Below are positions 8,701 through 14,423 of a DNA stretch of 19,490 nt, one piece after another (the stretch's first letter is position 1; every line of letters begins with the position of its first letter). The stretch comes from an uncultured Bacteroidales bacterium (lineage in GTDB: Bacteria > Bacteroidota > Bacteroidia > Bacteroidales > Paludibacteraceae): contig CALATT010000057.1 of the NCBI GenBank assembly GCA_937891905.1, positions 1-19,490 of the forward strand. Reading direction: 5' to 3'. Below the pieces are notes generated by a model. That model did no database searches and had not been told where the DNA came from. It was given only the letters and a program-made list of their open reading frames with translations. Position numbers and translations under genes: made by a program.

Positions 8701-11326
8701 CTACAGCGATACTGGCGAAAAGAATTGGTCTGGCAACCCAAGACCTCAGAATTGGTATCACCCATCGCGTATCATTAAGAAGAAAAAAGACGCAAAAGAT
8801 ATTATTTCGTTCTTCATAAACTATGACAAGGGCCCAAGACTTCAATACCAAACTATCCAATCTATTGATGCAGCCACAGGAAAAATTAAATGGAACGATG
8901 CTCAAGACATTAGTGTAGATTGGGATAAAATAAAAGAAACGGGCGTATATAATTTCATCTTTACTCAACTAAACAACCAATTCGAGCTTGATGAGAATAT
9001 TGAACTCTACAAAGGCAACTACTACATCCGTGTAGATGCAGTTGATGGTCAGTGGGGACACTACAAAACCAATCCTGACAACCGTATGACCTACTCTGCT
9101 TTCTCAGAAAGCGATGCAAACTCCTTTGGAGAGAAATTCAGTCACTATAAAACACAATGGTGCCCACGAGGAACAAATGTCAAGTTTACCATAGCTAACG
9201 ACTACAGCCCATGTATCACGGATACACTTATTAGAGACATCACAAGAACATGGGATGAAAACATGGATGAGCATGGTAATTTAAAATCCGATGGTTCGAA
9301 AGATCTAACCGCAGATAAATATAGTGCAAACATCCGCTTCATGTGGAATAGAAGCACCAATAAGATTAGTCGTGCATATCTATCTTCGGCTACCAATGTA
9401 ACTAAGAAATTCCTCATATTACAAGGCGACGACAAGATGAAAGATGCCGAAGGTAAGGAAATTGCTGCCACAGAACATGTTCCTGCTGATGCAACATTAT
9501 TGGATGATAAACAAAACTGGATATATGAAACTACCATCAAAGTACAACCAGGCGCACGCGTAAAACTATATGCTTGCTATGCGACACCTGAAGGACAAGA
9601 TGATATAGCTACTGCCCAATACTTCCGTGGAACAAATGCAGCATTTAGCAATGCAAGTACTGTACAGATCTTAGGCGGTACAGGAGAAACATGGAATACC
9701 ATGCGCGTCATCTATGATTTCAAGACCAACCGACTCATGGGTGCTTGGGTTCCAGACACAGAGATAGGTGACAATGGACTTCAAATTGATGCAGACATCA
9801 TGATTATGCGTGAGCACCAAGAAGAAGCAACTTGTATCAACCTAACAGAAAATGCAAATAGCAAACTCACAGATGTGAAGACTGTCTATGGCGTAATGCG
9901 CTTCAATCGTTGGATACTCAACAACCGAGCTAATCCTAAAGACTTAGATGTTGACCATTGCAGTACTTTTGATGGAAATGACAGAAACTATGACGAAGGG
10001 AAAGTAAAAGAACATCACCCTGTATTACCTCTCATAGAGCAAAAATCCATCTACGAGCGCTCACTCTATTTCATCTCATTCCCATTTGATGTTAACTTGA
10101 GCGATGTATTCGGATTTGGAACTTACTGGAATGAGTGGTATATCGAGTACTACGATGGACTCAAGCGAGCAAGAGAAGGATTCTTTATTGATTCCCCACC
10201 AAACTGGAAGTATGTAACACCAGAAATGGCAGACACCTTCAAGTTGCGTGCATACCAAGGATATATCTTAGGTCTCGACTTAGATTATATGCAATACAAC
10301 AACACCTCTTTCTGGACACACAACATGCAAGAAGTTGAGTTATTCTTCCCATCTACTACTACCATGGGAGAGATTGCAAAAGAAGAAGTAACCATGCCTG
10401 CTTTAGGACCAGAATACGAGTGCAAAATCAATAGACCAAATAGCGATCACCGCGTTATTGATAGTTACTGGCGTTGTATAGGTGTACCAAGCTATGCTAA
10501 CTATGATGGCTTGTTGTACGCTGGAAAAAATGGTCCCGGGATAACTTGGAAGACTGATCGCACATGGACGGGCAACTACACAGAATTCCCATTCTTGTAC
10601 TCATGGAATACGACAGATAACACCATTACTCCACGCTCGACTAGAGAATTTAAGTTCAAAGCGATGCACTCATACCTCGTGCAAAACAAGAGCCAGATAT
10701 ATTGGAAAGCAGTAAATGTAAATGTCACTCCTTCGCCAGCAGCAATTATGGCACGCGAGATGGAAGAAACAAGACGCGAATACGAATGGAGAATTACACT
10801 CACCAAAGGCGAGAAAGAGCAAGACCAGACATTCATCCGTCTCACAAACCATGAGCAAGTGACTACAGAGTTTGACTTCAACCAAGACCTCTCTAAAGAG
10901 TTCAACTACGGCAGAAGTGATATATATACACTCATTGGAAACACTAAAGCAGCTGCCAACAGCTTGCCATTCAGTGAGCAGACAACACTCATCCCACTTG
11001 GATTGTCTATCGAGTATAATGGCGACTATACCATTGCTATGCCAGGCAGAATGGAGAACATTGGCGTCACACTCATTGATACTGAGTCCAACACGCGCAC
11101 CAACCTCAGCGCAGGTATGGAATACACACTCACACTCAAGAAGGGCGACTACAACAACCGCTTCTTCATCGAGATATCACCTATCCAACAAACTCCAACA
11201 GATATCGAGTATGTAACGGGTGACGGCAACAGCCAAGATAGCGTTCGCAAAGTGCTCATCGATAATATCCTCTATATCGTACGCGATGGACAGATATTCG
11301 ATGCCCGCGGCGCAAGAGTGAAATAA
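2774..11326 (+). CDS. Giant secreted multidomain protein with Listeria-Bacteroides (InlB B) repeats and starch-binding-like modules
   Basis: 2850 residues. A signal peptide (residues 1-26, ending NNAWA before DFQKG) shows export. Modules in order: a starch-binding-like domain (about 33-147); a beta-sandwich beginning NLYVVGNNWG (149-249); a first InlB B-type repeat ending LYAKWTQ (250-336); a SusE/SusF- or CBM48-like segment with IYLVGQFNDWTD (544-660); a related one starting ASYIVGDFSDE (672-790); a second starch-binding-like domain with YLKPNSNWKADNARFAAY and IFCRMNPN (794-903); an array of Listeria-Bacteroides repeats (905-1306) with GYxFxGYYT and LxAKW signatures; a further repeat (1444-1528) and a divergent one (1632-1716); another carbohydrate-binding-like domain, IYFKRPADWGTTIYYYN (1717-1847). 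Residues about 2340-2700 include SLYFISFPFDVNLSDVFGFG, a block I recognise from other very large Bacteroidales proteins. The protein ends in LYIVRDGQIFDARGARVK, a possible sorting tail. No catalytic domain was recognised. A role in glycan binding or adhesion at the cell surface is inferred. Confidence 0.85.
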   Translation: MNTKSNLLKSIFISLILLMGVNNAWADFQKGSFLYLDISSVTGWTNDGAQIVAIFYYSDNTSWCYETGSAYTPKDNLSNSTSTTKLDDSNMYRVKVPNANVKAMYFIRKNGNTVWDYSAKMTESSGKNCVKLSDWDNSSSWTTYTPNLYVVGNNWGGLPDWSTTDSKGKMTRDGNKYTITLNTDANAHEFKITYYDTWDNSIGHSNNVSCVNGTVTNNNGNIKFDPYIAGDVTITYDVSTGKTVITCPAPTITFNKEGGTGGTSSQLVPYGTTTSAITVPTKTGHIFGGYYTGDNGTGTQIIGADGKWIKNKTNFTNPNNQWIVTSNKTLYAKWTQITVSATITPTDGTTGTNNLTFSITSNVPTNSEYYVGVYNFGENDYASGYINGDKKFTSNPTSYTATYNQNTAGTYYTRAFVMKDSKILAKSEKIAFTVNAGSSASTVSEWKMYNGDTELGTFTNEGNDTYTLTITIPEGGYNLTNYRNNLGNIGTPGASSLLNNEQQLTINSGRLPWQDGAGTFTITIRKDGETWKISAIKQSTNKNIYLVGQFNDWTDNDNNYKFEETEPGIYTLTKHFDKRERYNATNASQAEWEFKLLVDGTKYTVEGNGAAKVLQYTRQNTTKVLSDSYAYNSDPYYNLLLQADQTGNYVFTYNANTKELTVTHPEYSPAASYIVGDFSDEQPGTDATPKDGGAGKDWTEMYGEDITSSTEVCFPPGESWNFKIKINGIWYGAENLVISESGTYILSNEYADAGQRNCAIQTSVSGCYNFSYVDNGNGTITLTVGYPEVETTPIYLKPNSNWKADNARFAAYLFGNGETWVDMKEVGCSGIYTCDIPAGYPNIIFCRMNPNIQENRWNKDSDGDYKPVWNQTNDLTIPTNGDNQYTVQSGTWDKGGGTWGTYSPNIEISLKHGDNGTIKLSPSSPVTINTEVTVTMAPNEGYTFKSGTIEIGNQEQQISTTTSTHTICGPTNITAQWTANTYFVTLDQQYGEGGTTSVTATYGAAMPTATMPRRTGYIFGGYYTEQNGLGTQYYNADGTSTKNWDKTERTTLHAKWAPITYYVQFDANGGEGSMEKQEFTYNVPQNLTTNAFTKTGYNFRQWNTKADGSGTPYADKNSVNNLTTTNGEKITLYAQWEAIRYNITYTSPTNGTYCLKVGEGEDWHGNTTAIYEQQITLKVQSEAIGYHFVGWTVTKNSGGTITVTDDKFTMPAEAVIVAATFEPNIYSITYKDQGDKEFSGTHEAGYPTQHTYATDTQLKGAGKMGYTFSGWFTNKECTEGPITTLGATAYTADITLYAKWEIRNLYIHADFVNWEGIQVEPEFKNNSVVYTYTGTLEKKESSWNDLHKMWDGGHHFHYLYSLEGIEKPETQKIAYNYKNVDADNISYTQDLIDAVHLTDDTNPTIQFGLTKKSKVTITLTLRSDIETDDKATQPDVAIVAIPYNTITLDQTGARTQGTVTSVEVPNGDPMPAITGDGALPTPQIGYTFMGYFDQKDGKGTQYYNANGTSEYTWDKTEDATLYAYFQPAKITNITLDKEVFEPVTSDEAYVTATPTIDPEDIEGVAICWRLLYSNGDEVTEHKAIDAGDNNDNKVKFSIVGLATGTYTIEATLHATACGNGEPISTLTKNFIIASEYTVTVKYTCDNQEIKASTTAPAHATEPKTLEASDIFGYTFSAWEAGDGVEIKTTSGDGKTIITYTATYNGTITAKYTKKKLIYFKRPADWGTTIYYYNIGSADKWKESGDGNWGLYTNEINHGAIQMTRIGDSDVYYYDYEATAKTNDDPGLYIAFADAEQNGYTPMWHGCHVSWPIKNTRSFNEGTPMFVAANYKHNEWGANYYNAGYWTNYIGETGYTLKIYDKKEEGRKELYSIPFEAATTDNNIPFKAVVDLEAGKTYGFKFVRANGIWYKNDNDGTMTNNNHTDWPFIWDDKDGSACGITTTAAGEYTFTLNLSNATGNLQISVDYPAAEGDYRILYSDTGEKNWSGNPRPQNWYHPSRIIKKKKDAKDIISFFINYDKGPRLQYQTIQSIDAATGKIKWNDAQDISVDWDKIKETGVYNFIFTQLNNQFELDENIELYKGNYYIRVDAVDGQWGHYKTNPDNRMTYSAFSESDANSFGEKFSHYKTQWCPRGTNVKFTIANDYSPCITDTLIRDITRTWDENMDEHGNLKSDGSKDLTADKYSANIRFMWNRSTNKISRAYLSSATNVTKKFLILQGDDKMKDAEGKEIAATEHVPADATLLDDKQNWIYETTIKVQPGARVKLYACYATPEGQDDIATAQYFRGTNAAFSNASTVQILGGTGETWNTMRVIYDFKTNRLMGAWVPDTEIGDNGLQIDADIMIMREHQEEATCINLTENANSKLTDVKTVYGVMRFNRWILNNRANPKDLDVDHCSTFDGNDRNYDEGKVKEHHPVLPLIEQKSIYERSLYFISFPFDVNLSDVFGFGTYWNEWYIEYYDGLKRAREGFFIDSPPNWKYVTPEMADTFKLRAYQGYILGLDLDYMQYNNTSFWTHNMQEVELFFPSTTTMGEIAKEEVTMPALGPEYECKINRPNSDHRVIDSYWRCIGVPSYANYDGLLYAGKNGPGITWKTDRTWTGNYTEFPFLYSWNTTDNTITPRSTREFKFKAMHSYLVQNKSQIYWKAVNVNVTPSPAAIMAREMEETRREYEWRITLTKGEKEQDQTFIRLTNHEQVTTEFDFNQDLSKEFNYGRSDIYTLIGNTKAAANSLPFSEQTTLIPLGLSIEYNGDYTIAMPGRMENIGVTLIDTESNTRTNLSAGMEYTLTLKKGDYNNRFFIEISPIQQTPTDIEYVTGDGNSQDSVRKVLIDNILYIVRDGQIFDARGARVK

Positions 11327-11332
11327 GAAAAG

Positions 11333-11405
11333 AGTTTAGAGTAGAAATCGGAAAGTCAAGAGTGGAAAGTGGAGAGCCAAGAGCTTAAAGCTGATAACTG
11401 ATAAC
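11333..11405 (+). repeat. Degenerate purine-rich repeats after the giant gene
   Basis: Directly after the stop codon the words AGAGT, GGAAAGT, GTGGAAAGTGG and GAGCCAAGAGC recur, followed by GATAACTGATAACC. The GTGGAAAGT type also appears at 14264-14300. No coding potential. Confidence 0.6.
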
Positions 11406-11406
11406 C

Positions 11407-11437
11407 AATAAGGACAAGCATCGCGCTTGTCCTTATT
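11407..11437 (+). terminator. Rho-independent terminator of the giant gene, possibly bidirectional
   Basis: A perfect 13-base-pair stem pairs AATAAGGACAAGC (11407-11419) with GCTTGTCCTTATT (11425-11437) around the loop ATCGC. It is followed by a short T-rich run. It lies between two convergent genes and may also stop transcripts of the minus-strand panD-tgt-permease operon, about 195 bases after that operon's last stop codon. Confidence 0.85.
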
Positions 11438-11495
11438 TATTAACCGCTAATCGTTAACTCCCTAAACATTAACTCTTTAACTCCTTAAACACTAC

Positions 11496-11613
11496 AAAAA
11501 TATACATTTTTATTCACTTTAGCACCCAAAAAATATACATTTTTATTCACTTTACCACACAAAAAATACAATATTTTGCGGGTTCAACCACAAAAAATAG
11601 CGATATTTTGCGG
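11496..11613. repeat. About 33-base-period direct repeats between convergent genes
   Basis: A perfect 26-base unit, AAAAATATACATTTTT followed by ATTCACTTTA, lies at 11496-11521 and again at 11529-11554, a 33-base offset. Two further units with the same CACAAAAAATA opening carry ATATTTTGCGG instead (11571-11581 and 11603-11613, a 32-base offset). On the minus strand the first pair contains TGAATAAAAATGTATA, close to an arginine-repressor (ARG) box. Similar AT-rich blocks precede the promoter at 1237. No gene is seen here; nothing else is evident between 11438 and 11495. Confidence 0.8.
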
Positions 11614-11630
11614 TTTTGAAGAAAAGTAAC

Positions 11631-12704
11631 CTACTTACTTGCGCGGATGTAGAGAGGAATAGAAATGGCCAGGAAGACCAGATTAGGCAACCAAGCCGCC
11701 ATGAAAGGAGACATCACATTCTTCACAGAGAATGTCGTGCTCACCGTAGAAAATAATATATAGAGAGCCGTTAAGACTATTCCTATACCTAAGTTCTTAC
11801 CCATTCCACCACGCACTTTACGGCTAGATAATGTGACGCCTAATAAAGTCATGATAAACGCACCCAAAGGTGAAGCCCATCGCTTGTGGTATTCCACCTC
11901 AAAAGCCTTCACATTGCCCGCACCACGCGCACGCTGGCGCTCCATATATTCGCGCAACTCAGGATTGGTCATCTGTTGCGCCTCTTGCGCTGTAATAAAG
12001 AGTTCTTCTGGATAAATAGGCAATTCCACATCCAAGCGCGGACCTGACTCTAATGTTTCCACCATTTCATCAAAAGTGCGCTTCGTATAATTATCCAAAT
12101 GCCAATACTGCAGCGAATCGTAATAAATTCTATCTGCCGTCGTACGCGATACCAATGTTTTGCCTTCATACTGCTCCACTGAGCATCGATAACCTATCTT
12201 TGAGCGGCGCTGGAAAGATTCAATATAAAGCAATGTGCCAGGCGTCACTTCCATCTGGATATTACGCGCATTCTCTTTCGTGAAGCGCTCTACATACTTA
12301 TCCGTGAAATTAAGCATGCGCGCGGAACTATTGGGAATAACCCACCCCGCCATTACAAAACTAAGCACAAAAAGAATCGTGGCAGAGATAGCATACGGCA
12401 CCATTAGGCGATGATAACTCATTCCCGCAGCGTGCATGGCTATAATCTCCGAATTGCCTGCTAACTTACTTGTAAAGAAGATAACTGAAATGAAGATGAA
12501 CAGCGAACTGAACATATTCATATAATACGGGATAAAGGGAATATAATAATCCACAATGATCTCCCGTAGCGGCACTTGGTGCTCAAAGAAATTATCCAGT
12601 TTCTCCGTCAAATCAAATACTATCGCAATAGAGAGAATGAGTACAATCGAGAAAAAGAATGTACCCAAAAACTTACGGATAATATACCAATCAAGACGAA
12701 GCAT
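11631..12704 (-). CDS. LptF/LptG (YjgP/YjgQ) family permease
   Basis: 357 residues, ATG start. The family forms the inner-membrane part of the Lpt machine, which with the ATPase LptB extracts lipopolysaccharide from the inner membrane and passes it to the periplasmic bridge. The sequence shows the family layout: membrane helices at about 12-31, 55-78 and 102-124, a large periplasmic beta-rich domain (about 130-275), then three helices at about 278-292, 304-325 and 333-353. The N-terminal DWYIIRKFLGTF and the SEIIAMHAAGMSYHRLMVP stretch (residues 85-103) are hallmarks, the latter being the coupling region to LptB. It begins six bases after the tgt stop codon, an arrangement common in Bacteroidota. 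Whether it is the LptF or LptG paralogue cannot be decided from this window. Confidence 0.9.
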   Translation of the reverse strand: MLRLDWYIIRKFLGTFFFSIVLILSIAIVFDLTEKLDNFFEHQVPLREIIVDYYIPFIPYYMNMFSSLFIFISVIFFTSKLAGNSEIIAMHAAGMSYHRLMVPYAISATILFVLSFVMAGWVIPNSSARMLNFTDKYVERFTKENARNIQMEVTPGTLLYIESFQRRSKIGYRCSVEQYEGKTLVSRTTADRIYYDSLQYWHLDNYTKRTFDEMVETLESGPRLDVELPIYPEELFITAQEAQQMTNPELREYMERQRARGAGNVKAFEVEYHKRWASPLGAFIMTLLGVTLSSRKVRGGMGKNLGIGIVLTALYILFSTVSTTFSVKNVMSPFMAAWLPNLVFLAISIPLYIRASK

Positions 12705-12710
12705 GTTTTA

Positions 12711-13844
12711 TTACATCCTTTGGGTGATTTGAGGGAGGACAGTATTCATCCAGGACTCATAATCACCTGCCAAGATATGCTGGCGAGCTTGCGTCACCAA
12801 ATCCAAATAGAACGCTAAATTATGAATAGACAAAATCTGCAATCCTAACATCTCACCCGCATGTATCAAATGGCGCACATACGCGCGGCTATACGCATGA
12901 TCCACCCACGAAGTGCCACATGGATCTAATTCAGTAAAATCATCCTCCCACTTCTTATTGCGCAGATTCATAACGCCTTGCCATGTGAAAATCATACCAT
13001 TGCGACCATTACGCGTCGGCATCACGCAATCGAACATATCTATTCCGCGTGCTATACCTTCCAGTATATTCCACGGTGTACCTACGCCCATCAGATAACG
13101 AGGTTTTTCTTCTGGCAATATATCATTACATACCTCAATCATCTCATACATCACCTCCGCGGGTTCGCCTACCGCCAAACCACCAATAGCATAGCCGTCA
13201 CGGTCCAAATCGCGCAAGCGCTTAGCTGCCTCTTGGCGCAAGTCTGTATAGGTGCAACCCTGTACAATAGGGAATAAATGCTGCTTATAGCCATATAAAT
13301 CCTCTGTGCTATCAAAGCGCGCGATACATCTATCCAACCAGCGATGCGTTCTATCCATCGAGTCCTTGGCATACTTACGGTCGGCAGTTCCAGGACAGCA
13401 CTCATCAAAAGCCATCATGATATCCGCTCCTATCTCACGCTCTATATCCATCACACTCTCTGGTGTGAACATCAGTTTGCGGCCATCAATATGACTACTA
13501 AAACGCACTCCTTCTTCGGTCATCTTACGGATATCCGACAAGCTAAACACTTGAAAACCACCTGAATCCGTCAAGATAGGACGCGTCCATCCTTCGAACT
13601 TATGCAATCCACCAGCGCGGCGAAGAATATCCGTACCTGGGCGAAGATACAAGTGATAGGTATTACCCAAAATAATCTGCGCTTTTATATCCTCCTCCAA
13701 TTCACTACGATGCACACCTTTCACCGTTCCCACTGTGCCAACAGGCATAAAAATAGGAGTCAGTATATCGCCATGATCGGTATGCACTACGCCCGCTCGC
13801 GGACCTACCGTTCCACCTTTATGTAATTCAAAAAATCCTTTCAC
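12711..13844 (-). CDS. tgt: Queuine tRNA-ribosyltransferase (tRNA-guanine transglycosylase)
   Basis: 377 residues, the usual size. The enzyme exchanges guanine 34 of GUN-anticodon tRNAs (Asp, Asn, His, Tyr) for the queuosine precursor preQ1. The substrate pocket segment ILTDSGGFQVFSL carries the general acid/base Asp93, and FDCVMPTRNGRNG carries the nucleophile Asp272. GGLAVGEP (221-228) and the conserved end HNLAFYLDL (341-349) are also present. The zinc site is unusual: where most bacterial enzymes have CxCxxC there is CGTSWVD (309-315), leaving one Cys plus His341, so the usual four-ligand zinc site is not intact. The start is GTG at 13844; an in-frame TAG at 13851-13853 leaves no other upstream start, and the sequence MKGFFEL aligns with known N-termini. 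It lies between panD and a permease gene in one direction. Confidence 0.95.
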   Translation of the reverse strand: MKGFFELHKGGTVGPRAGVVHTDHGDILTPIFMPVGTVGTVKGVHRSELEEDIKAQIILGNTYHLYLRPGTDILRRAGGLHKFEGWTRPILTDSGGFQVFSLSDIRKMTEEGVRFSSHIDGRKLMFTPESVMDIEREIGADIMMAFDECCPGTADRKYAKDSMDRTHRWLDRCIARFDSTEDLYGYKQHLFPIVQGCTYTDLRQEAAKRLRDLDRDGYAIGGLAVGEPAEVMYEMIEVCNDILPEEKPRYLMGVGTPWNILEGIARGIDMFDCVMPTRNGRNGMIFTWQGVMNLRNKKWEDDFTELDPCGTSWVDHAYSRAYVRHLIHAGEMLGLQILSIHNLAFYLDLVTQARQHILAGDYESWMNTVLPQITQRM

Positions 13845-13881
13845 TTCTACCTACTGATTACTCTGTACTCAATACTATGTA
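13845..13881 (-). repeat. Degenerate repeat filling the panD-tgt gap
   Basis: Read on the gene strand, the 37 bases after the panD stop consist mainly of AGTACATAGTATTGAGTACAG and AGTAATCAGTAGG-like words. They are the same word family, in the same orientation relative to the upstream gene, as the repeat after glgP (791-867). No terminator is seen, so panD and tgt are probably co-transcribed. Confidence 0.6.
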
Positions 13882-14223
13882 CTACAACAAATTGTTGTTT
13901 GGAAAAACGATGGATGGCTTAAAGTCCTTCACTTCCTCAGGCGTCATCATCGCATACGCCATGATGATAATCGTATCACCCACATGAATAAGATGAGCTG
14001 CCGCACCATTCATACAGATACATCCCGAGCCACGCTTACCCGCAATAACATAAGTCTCTAAGCGCGCACCATTATCGTTATCCACCACTTGCACTCGCTC
14101 GCCTGGATAGATATTCGCAGCCTCCATCAAGGCCTCGTCAATAGTGATAGAACCAATATAATCAAGGTTAGCCTCTGTAACCTTCACACGATGAATTTTG
14201 GATTTAAGTATATTCAATAGCAT
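13882..14223 (-). CDS. panD: Aspartate 1-decarboxylase
   Basis: 113 residues, the usual size. The enzyme converts L-aspartate to beta-alanine for pantothenate and coenzyme A synthesis in the cytoplasm. It is made as an inactive pro-enzyme that cleaves itself between Gly24 and Ser25 in YIGSITID, turning Ser25 into the pyruvoyl cofactor. Conserved active-site residues are all at the expected positions: Lys9 and His11 (KSKIHR), Arg54 and Tyr58 (GARLETY), Asn72 and the following GAAAH (72-77). The short C-terminal tail, FPNNNLL, is encoded by a small palindrome (13885-13897). It is probably the first gene of a minus-strand operon with tgt and an LptF/LptG-type permease gene, reading away from typA. 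Confidence 0.96.
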   Translation of the reverse strand: MLLNILKSKIHRVKVTEANLDYIGSITIDEALMEAANIYPGERVQVVDNDNGARLETYVIAGKRGSGCICMNGAAAHLIHVGDTIIIMAYAMMTPEEVKDFKPSIVFPNNNLL

Positions 14224-14247
14224 ACTACCGCTAATTTAATTAGACTG

Positions 14248-14279
14248 CAAAGGTACACAAAAAAGTGGAAAGTGAAAAG
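14248..14279 (-). promoter_or_regulatory. Probable promoter of the panD-tgt-permease operon
   Basis: On the minus strand TACCTTTG (14255 down to 14248) is a perfect -7 element, about 25 bases before the panD ATG. The -33 region at the right distance reads CTTTTC in place of TTTG, so the upstream element is weak and overlaps the purine-rich repeat at 14264-14300. Confidence 0.65.
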
Positions 14280-14300
14280 TAGAAAGTAGAAAGTGGAAAA
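14264..14300. repeat. Purine-rich degenerate repeat in the divergent promoter region
   Basis: The words GTGGAAAGT, GAAAAGTA and GAAAGTA follow one another, as after the giant gene (11333-11405). It overlaps the -33 region of the panD promoter. Further right, TCGCGCGCGC (14338-14347) is a short alternating purine-pyrimidine tract. Confidence 0.6.
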
Positions 14301-14346
14301 TTTTTATAGCAAAATTACACTTAATTCGCATTTTTTTTCGCGCGCG

Positions 14347-14378
14347 CTTGCACATTCCAACTATTTTTAGTAATTTTG
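14347..14378 (+). promoter_or_regulatory. Promoter of typA
   Basis: CTTG (14347-14350, one mismatch to TTTG), a 20-base spacer and TAATTTTG (14371-14378, full match to TAnnTTTG) place the transcript start near 14385. This rules out the in-frame TTG at 14376 as start and supports the ATG at 14424. A perfect 14-base palindrome, GGCTATATATAGCC (14390-14403), follows in the leader. Confidence 0.75.
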
Positions 14379-14423
14379 CACGCTAATTTGGCTATATATA
14401 GCCTTATACATCAGAAAACGATT

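Noticed and set aside
11496..11613. CRISPR array
   Set aside because: Only two perfect units with 7-base gaps and two diverged units; gaps are too short to be spacers and no cas genes are present.
14376..14423. Longer N-terminus for TypA from TTG 14376
   Set aside because: It overlaps the -7 element; family N-termini begin at MxxIRNIAIIAHVDHG, matching ATG 14424.
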